Shown: piece after piece, positions 11,612 to 12,025 of the stretch
Position numbering within the stretch: position 1 is the stretch's first letter
Layout: each line of letters starts with the position of its first letter
Assembly: GCA_031278315.1 (NCBI GenBank)
Contig: JAITKS010000427.1
Coordinates: 1 to 12,025, forward strand
Source: Planctomycetaceae bacterium
Lineage (GTDB): Bacteria; Planctomycetota; Planctomycetia; Pirellulales; Thermoguttaceae
Direction: 5' to 3'
DNA: 12,025 nucleotides
Program-made: the position numbers and the translations under genes
The notes under the pieces: model-generated
The model's database searches: none
What the model saw: the letters and a program-made list of their open reading frames with translations, nothing else
Told to the model about the DNA's origin: nothing

Positions 11612-12025
11612 ATTAATTGATCTCAACATAATATAACGAAATCAATTTGTGAGATTGTCCACAATTTCAGATTATCCGCAAGCCCCCCTGATCCAATTTT
11701 ATAAACTGCTTTCACTAAATTTTGCAGCAGCTCATTAATTGCCGTTTCAATGCGGCAACTAAAAGTTATACATTTTTCAGACATTGACTTGTCAATAGTA
11801 TTTTCAACAGTAAAATTGAGAAAACAAATTTATAGATTAAAGGAAATTTTAAATGTGCATTAAATCATAACTTTAAATTGTCATTGTCTCACGTTATTAC
11901 CAAATGTCACTTTGAGGAGACTACTGAATAGTTACGAAATATTTATAAGAGTTGATAACTGATAGTAGCGATCTCACATGAAGATTAAATCCGAAACAAC
12001 AATAATTCCGCATGCAAAACTAATT
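11612..12025. other. 414-bp right-edge region, no supported gene
   Basis: Immediately before the tRNA the minus strand has TATATT (11635-11630), a plausible -10 box, but no well-spaced -35. A weak hairpin TTGCCG/CGGCAA spans 11739-11758. The stretch GTAACTATTCAGTAG (minus strand, 11935-11921) resembles GTAACTACTCAGTAG at 2537-2551, another degenerate boundary-type motif. A 16-codon plus-strand frame from 11978 is open at the right edge, too short to judge. The final bases match the composite repeat core. Confidence 0.5.
12005..12025 (+). repeat. Possible third copy of the composite repeat core, cut by the window edge
   Basis: ATTCCGCATGC followed by AACTAATT matches the TTCCGCATGC and AACTAATT parts of the core at 1211-1227 and 5117-5139, with a small change between them. 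The remaining length is outside the window. Confidence 0.45.

Noticed and set aside
11978..12025. 16-codon plus-strand frame open at the right edge, beginning MKIKSETTII
   Set aside because: Too short to judge, no ribosome site next to it, and its end coincides with the composite repeat core.
11836..12025. C-terminal end of a minus-strand gene entering from the right
   Set aside because: All three minus frames meet a stop within 17 codons of the edge and show no recognisable ending.

Overview
This AT-rich window carries nine recognisable protein-coding genes, one tRNA gene and one very small ORF, all read from the minus strand. Product types point to a flagellated Gram-negative-type bacterium: a P-ring protein (FlgI) with a stand-alone FlgJ rod-binding protein, an exported TlpA/ResA-like thioredoxin, NAD kinase, a PyrK-type electron-transfer subunit, PrmC, MoxR, RecA and a FIST sensor protein. 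The FlgI/FlgJ pair, the absence of Shine-Dalgarno sequences before nearly all genes, the low gene density and the serine/asparagine/tyrosine-rich secreted protein would fit a low-GC, possibly gut-associated planctomycete. That placement is inference, not proof.

Layout from left to right, all on the minus strand: start of a secreted low-complexity protein cut by the window edge (1-313); flgJ (451-993); flgI (1254-2369); a 530-bp spacer of repeats; a TlpA-like thioredoxin (2900-3610), preceded by a 27-codon Cys-containing ORF (3637-3720) that has the only strong Shine-Dalgarno sequence seen and lies inside a long imperfect hairpin; nadK (4129-4962); a pyrK-like gene (5270-6202); prmC (6333-7232); moxR (7434-8423); recA (8630-9766); a FIST protein gene (10177-11358); tRNA-Pro(GGG) (11536-11611); and about 410 bp without a clear gene to the right edge.

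The genes do not form one pathway. Apart from flgI-flgJ they look like independently transcribed single genes separated by 100-530 bp. The most striking property is in these spacers. They are mosaics of at least five short repeat families, and many are bounded by an 18-nt motif, GTAATATTTCAGCAGAAT, in opposite orientations at the two ends, so that each such spacer resembles a small element with terminal inverted repeats. A roughly 150-bp composite repeat with a heptamer (CACTAAC) tail occurs twice, at 1101-1255 and inverted at 5085-5235, and its core seems to recur at the right edge. The best candidates for something undescribed are this spacer architecture and the hairpin-embedded Cys mini-ORF upstream of the thioredoxin gene.
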